From positions 1-11,975 of the forward strand of contig SLGN01000476.1 of NCBI GenBank assembly GCA_007123695.1: 11,975 bases of DNA, given 5' to 3'. Of the stretch, positions 9,723-11,975 are shown one piece after another. Every line of letters starts with the position of its first letter. Position 1 is the first letter of the stretch. Source of the DNA: Verrucomicrobiales bacterium. GTDB taxonomy: Bacteria > Verrucomicrobiota > Verrucomicrobiia > Verrucomicrobiales > DEV007. The notes below the pieces were generated by a model. It did no database searches and was not told where the DNA came from. It saw only the letters and a program-made list of their open reading frames with translations. The translations under genes were made by a program, and so were the position numbers.

Positions 9723-11183
9723 ATGACCGTGCCACAACCCACCCCGGAGGACCTCAAAGAGCGTGCCGCCATCGACCGATCGGCCCGCTACCCCGTGATG
9801 TTCTTCTTCACCAGCGCCGCCGCGTGGCTGCTCTTCGCCACGGTGATGGGCTTCGTCAGCTCGCTGAAGCTCCGTAATCCCGAACTTTGGGATGGATGTG
9901 CCTTCATGGGCTACGGCAGGCTTTTTCCCGTCCACTTCAACACTCTTGTCTACGGCTGGGCCATGCAGGCGGGGATCGGCGTCATGCTCTGGCTCATGGC
10001 CCGTCTCACCCGTTCCCGCATCGAACATCCCGTGGCCCTCATCGTGGCCGGCCACATCTGGAACGTCGGCCTCGCCGTCGCCGTCGTTGCGATCTGGGCC
10101 GGAGCGGGCCGTTCCATCCCCCTGCTCGACTTCCCCGGCTGGCTCTGGCCGGTTTTCGCGGTCTCCTACGCCATGACCGTGGTCTGGCTCATCCCGATGT
10201 TCCAAGGGCGGCGCAACACGCTTTTCTACATCTCCGAACTCTACCTCGTCGGGGCGGCGGTCTGGTTCCCGTGGATCTTCCTCACCGCGAACCTCCTCAT
10301 CAACCGCGGATCGGCACCGGTGATGGGGGCGGGCGTGAACGCTTGGTATCTCTCGAACCTGCTCTACTTCTGGATGGTGCCCATCGCCCTGGCGGTCGCC
10401 TACTACATCATTCCCAAGATCGCGGGACGCCCGATCTACAGCTACCCGTTGGCGCAAGGCGGCTTCTGGCTTCTCGCCGTCCTCGCCGGCTGGACCGGGT
10501 TCTCGCGCTACATGGGCGGACCCTTCCCGGCCTGGATGCCGGCAGTCAGCGGTGCCGCCTCGATCTTCATCCTCCTCGCCGTGGTCGCCACCGTCGCCAA
10601 CCTGCTCCTCACCTTGGAAGGGCGCACCAAGCTGTGGAACTTCAGCCCCTCGCTCCGCTTCACAGTGATGGGCATGCTGATGCTGGCAGTCTGGGCGGTC
10701 CTTTCGGCGATGGGGTCGACATTCGTCTTCGGTCGCAACCTTCAGTTCACCCACTTCACCGCCGGACTCGACATGCTTGCGATCTATGGATTCTTTTCCA
10801 TGACCATGTTCGGGGCCTTCTACTTCATCGTGCCCCGGATCACTGCTTCGGAGTGGCCCTCCGGCAACCGCATCCGCACGCACTTCTGGTACAGCACCTA
10901 CGGGATCATCACCATCATCGCCGTCACCCTCGTGGGCGGTATTGCCCAAGGCAGCGACCTCGCTGTCTGGGACCGTACCTTCTCCGTTTCCTTCACCAAT
11001 TCCGCCGCCTACATCGTAGGACGCTGTCTCGCGTGGGTGCTCATCGGTTGGTCGAACCTCGTCTTCCTCCACCAGCTTGCGTTAATGTTCCTCGGAAAGG
11101 GCCGCAAGTCGTCGGGGCCGACCCTCATCCATTCCGAGCCGGGCCAAGTGCCGAGCGCCCGCGAGGCGGCCGGCGTCTCCTGA
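9723..11183 (+). CDS. CcoN-like protein (cbb3 oxidase subunit I family) lacking the active-site ligands
   Basis: The 486-residue, about 12-helix protein follows the fold of CcoN, the catalytic subunit of cbb3 oxidase. Shared landmarks are YGRLFPVH (64-71, low-spin heme b His, H71 kept), YYIIPKIAGRPIYSY (227-241) and FYFIVPRI (366-373). Counting from these landmarks without gaps, the CuB His of the WWYGHNAV motif becomes S211, the CuB HH pair becomes S261-R262, the cross-linking Tyr becomes A255, and the HVH pair binding hemes b3 and b becomes L349-D-M351. The loop carrying the channel Glu also looks shortened. The protein has seven His in all, with no HH or HXH. It therefore cannot build a heme-copper site. 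It may bind one heme b (H71, perhaps M351) or serve as a scaffold. The start is uncertain: a TTG at 9687 overlapping the previous stop would add 12 residues. Confidence 0.88.
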   Translation: MTVPQPTPEDLKERAAIDRSARYPVMFFFTSAAAWLLFATVMGFVSSLKLRNPELWDGCAFMGYGRLFPVHFNTLVYGWAMQAGIGVMLWLMARLTRSRIEHPVALIVAGHIWNVGLAVAVVAIWAGAGRSIPLLDFPGWLWPVFAVSYAMTVVWLIPMFQGRRNTLFYISELYLVGAAVWFPWIFLTANLLINRGSAPVMGAGVNAWYLSNLLYFWMVPIALAVAYYIIPKIAGRPIYSYPLAQGGFWLLAVLAGWTGFSRYMGGPFPAWMPAVSGAASIFILLAVVATVANLLLTLEGRTKLWNFSPSLRFTVMGMLMLAVWAVLSAMGSTFVFGRNLQFTHFTAGLDMLAIYGFFSMTMFGAFYFIVPRITASEWPSGNRIRTHFWYSTYGIITIIAVTLVGGIAQGSDLAVWDRTFSVSFTNSAAYIVGRCLAWVLIGWSNLVFLHQLALMFLGKGRKSSGPTLIHSEPGQVPSAREAAGVS

Positions 11184-11229
11184 ACCCCGAAGCCCCAAAA
11201 GCATTCAGGATCCTGGAAACGATCTGCTC

Positions 11230-11892
11230 ATGAATTCTCAAAACTTCTGGAAATTTCTTGTGGCGCTCGGTGCGGCCTTCGCCCTGCCCTGGCTCCTGCT
11301 CGTGGTGCTCCCCTACGTGGGTCAGGCCAAGGCGACGCCGGTTCCCTACGCCGACGACGAGCCTTTCGAGGGCGCCTACCCCGATCCTGTGCTTCAGCGG
11401 CACGGCGCCAGCGACTTCGGTCGCCGTGTCTACGCGGCCGAGGGCTGCGCCTACTGCCACACCCAGGTCGTCCGTCCGACCTACGCCGGACCCGACCGCT
11501 GGCGCAAGGGCTGGGGCGGTCGCGAGACCGAAGAGCAGAACTTCGCCCGCGAGACCCACCCGGGCGACTGGGCCAACGAGGATTTCGCTCTTCTCGGCTA
11601 CCAGCGCGTCGGGCAGGACCTTGCCAATGTCGGGGGGCGCATGGCCATGCGTGCGGCCGCCGCCCGCGAGGCGGGAGAAGAATTCGACCAGCGTGCGGAG
11701 ATGCACCGGCACCTCCTCGAACCGAAGTCCTTCGACCCGGACAGCGGCATGCCTGCCTATAAGCATCCCTACCGCCCCTCTCCCACCGGCGAAGGCTACG
11801 TTCCCACTACCCGGGCGATAGCTCTGGTCGATTACCTCCTTTCCCTGAAGAAAGATCAGCCCCTTCCCGCCGCGATCTCCGGCTCGCGCTGA
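11230..11892 (+). CDS. CcoO-like membrane-anchored monoheme cytochrome c (cbb3 subunit II family)
   Basis: In cbb3 oxidases CcoO is the monoheme cytochrome c packed on CcoN that feeds it electrons. This 220-residue product has one N-terminal helix (about 8-30) and a periplasmic domain with CAYCHTQVVRP (73-83; heme at C73/C76/H77). It also has the CcoO-like 'GQDLANVGGR' (128-137) and 'SGMPAY' (172-177), where M174 is the expected axial ligand. The match to CcoO is good around the heme, but the region between the heme and 'GQDL' and the C-terminus are atypical. It starts 46 bases after the CcoN-like gene. Because that partner lacks an oxygen-reducing site, this cytochrome more likely carries electrons between ACIII and another acceptor than into a cbb3 active site. 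Confidence 0.88.
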   Translation: MNSQNFWKFLVALGAAFALPWLLLVVLPYVGQAKATPVPYADDEPFEGAYPDPVLQRHGASDFGRRVYAAEGCAYCHTQVVRPTYAGPDRWRKGWGGRETEEQNFARETHPGDWANEDFALLGYQRVGQDLANVGGRMAMRAAAAREAGEEFDQRAEMHRHLLEPKSFDPDSGMPAYKHPYRPSPTGEGYVPTTRAIALVDYLLSLKKDQPLPAAISGSR

Positions 11893-11926
11893 TCCAACGC
11901 CCATCCCCCCCCTCGAAGACCGATCC

Positions 11927-11975
11927 ATGGACCCGGCCGAAGACAAGGATCTCGACTACGAGCAAGGCACCGTCA
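11927..11975 (+). CDS. Start of the next gene in the operon (3' truncated), product unknown
   Basis: An ATG at 11927, 34 bases after the CcoO-like stop, opens a frame that stays open to the window edge and begins MDPAEDKDLDYEQGTV. Position and strand make it the next operon member. The acidic, soluble N-terminus would suit a CcoP-like third subunit or another cytosol-facing N-terminus, but 16 residues are too few to identify it. The spacer before it is pyrimidine-rich with a run of eight C, like other spacers here. Confidence 0.55.
   Translation, partial: MDPAEDKDLDYEQGTV

Noticed and set aside
9723..11183. Functional cbb3 oxidase subunit I (ccoN)
   Set aside because: The expected HH pair, the WYGHNAV-type His and the HVH pair are all missing, so the gene was kept as CcoN-like only.

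Overview
The window is GC-rich and every gene reads left to right. Its core is a complete alternative complex III (ACIII) operon, actABCDEF. This enzyme oxidises quinol in the membrane and reduces a cytochrome c or a directly bound oxidase. Three further genes follow in the same tight array: a small single-pass membrane protein with a tandem-repeat tail, a relative of cbb3 oxidase subunit I (CcoN family), and a relative of the monoheme subunit II (CcoO family). A tenth gene runs off the right edge. The left edge holds the 3' part of a type IV pilin-like gene resembling 'Verru_Chthon cassette protein D'. That family, the SD-poor translation starts and the ACIII plus cbb3-like layout suggest a member of the Verrucomicrobiota (inference; no rRNA is present).

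Layout: 2-637, truncated pseudopilin. 638-871, the only sizeable gap, which holds several hairpins. The last of these is a near-perfect AT-rich dyad just before actA that contains TGTGA-N6-TCACA, the spacing of a CRP-family operator. 872-9152, actA (pentaheme cytochrome c), actB (Tat-exported Mo-oxidoreductase-like and four-cluster iron-sulfur protein), actC (NrfD-like quinol-site subunit), actD (two-TM subunit), actE (monoheme cytochrome c) and actF (second NrfD-like subunit). 9175-9690, small membrane protein. 9723-11183, CcoN-like protein. 11230-11892, CcoO-like cytochrome. 11927-11975, start of the next gene. Gaps are 13 to 46 bases, so one transcript is likely.

How they work together: electrons from quinol at ActC should pass through the Fe-S clusters of ActB to the hemes of ActA and ActE on the periplasmic side. 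The CcoO-like cytochrome next door is a plausible acceptor or bridge. The most striking point is that the CcoN-like protein cannot be an oxidase as read here. It keeps the fold and one heme b histidine (H71) but has no counterpart of the three CuB histidines, the cross-linked tyrosine or the high-spin heme histidine, and a Met (M351) stands where the second low-spin heme His should be. The cbb3-like part therefore looks like a repurposed membrane scaffold or electron conduit attached to ACIII. A true terminal oxidase would have to be encoded elsewhere. ActF also carries an extra periplasmic coiled-coil hairpin of about 85 residues.
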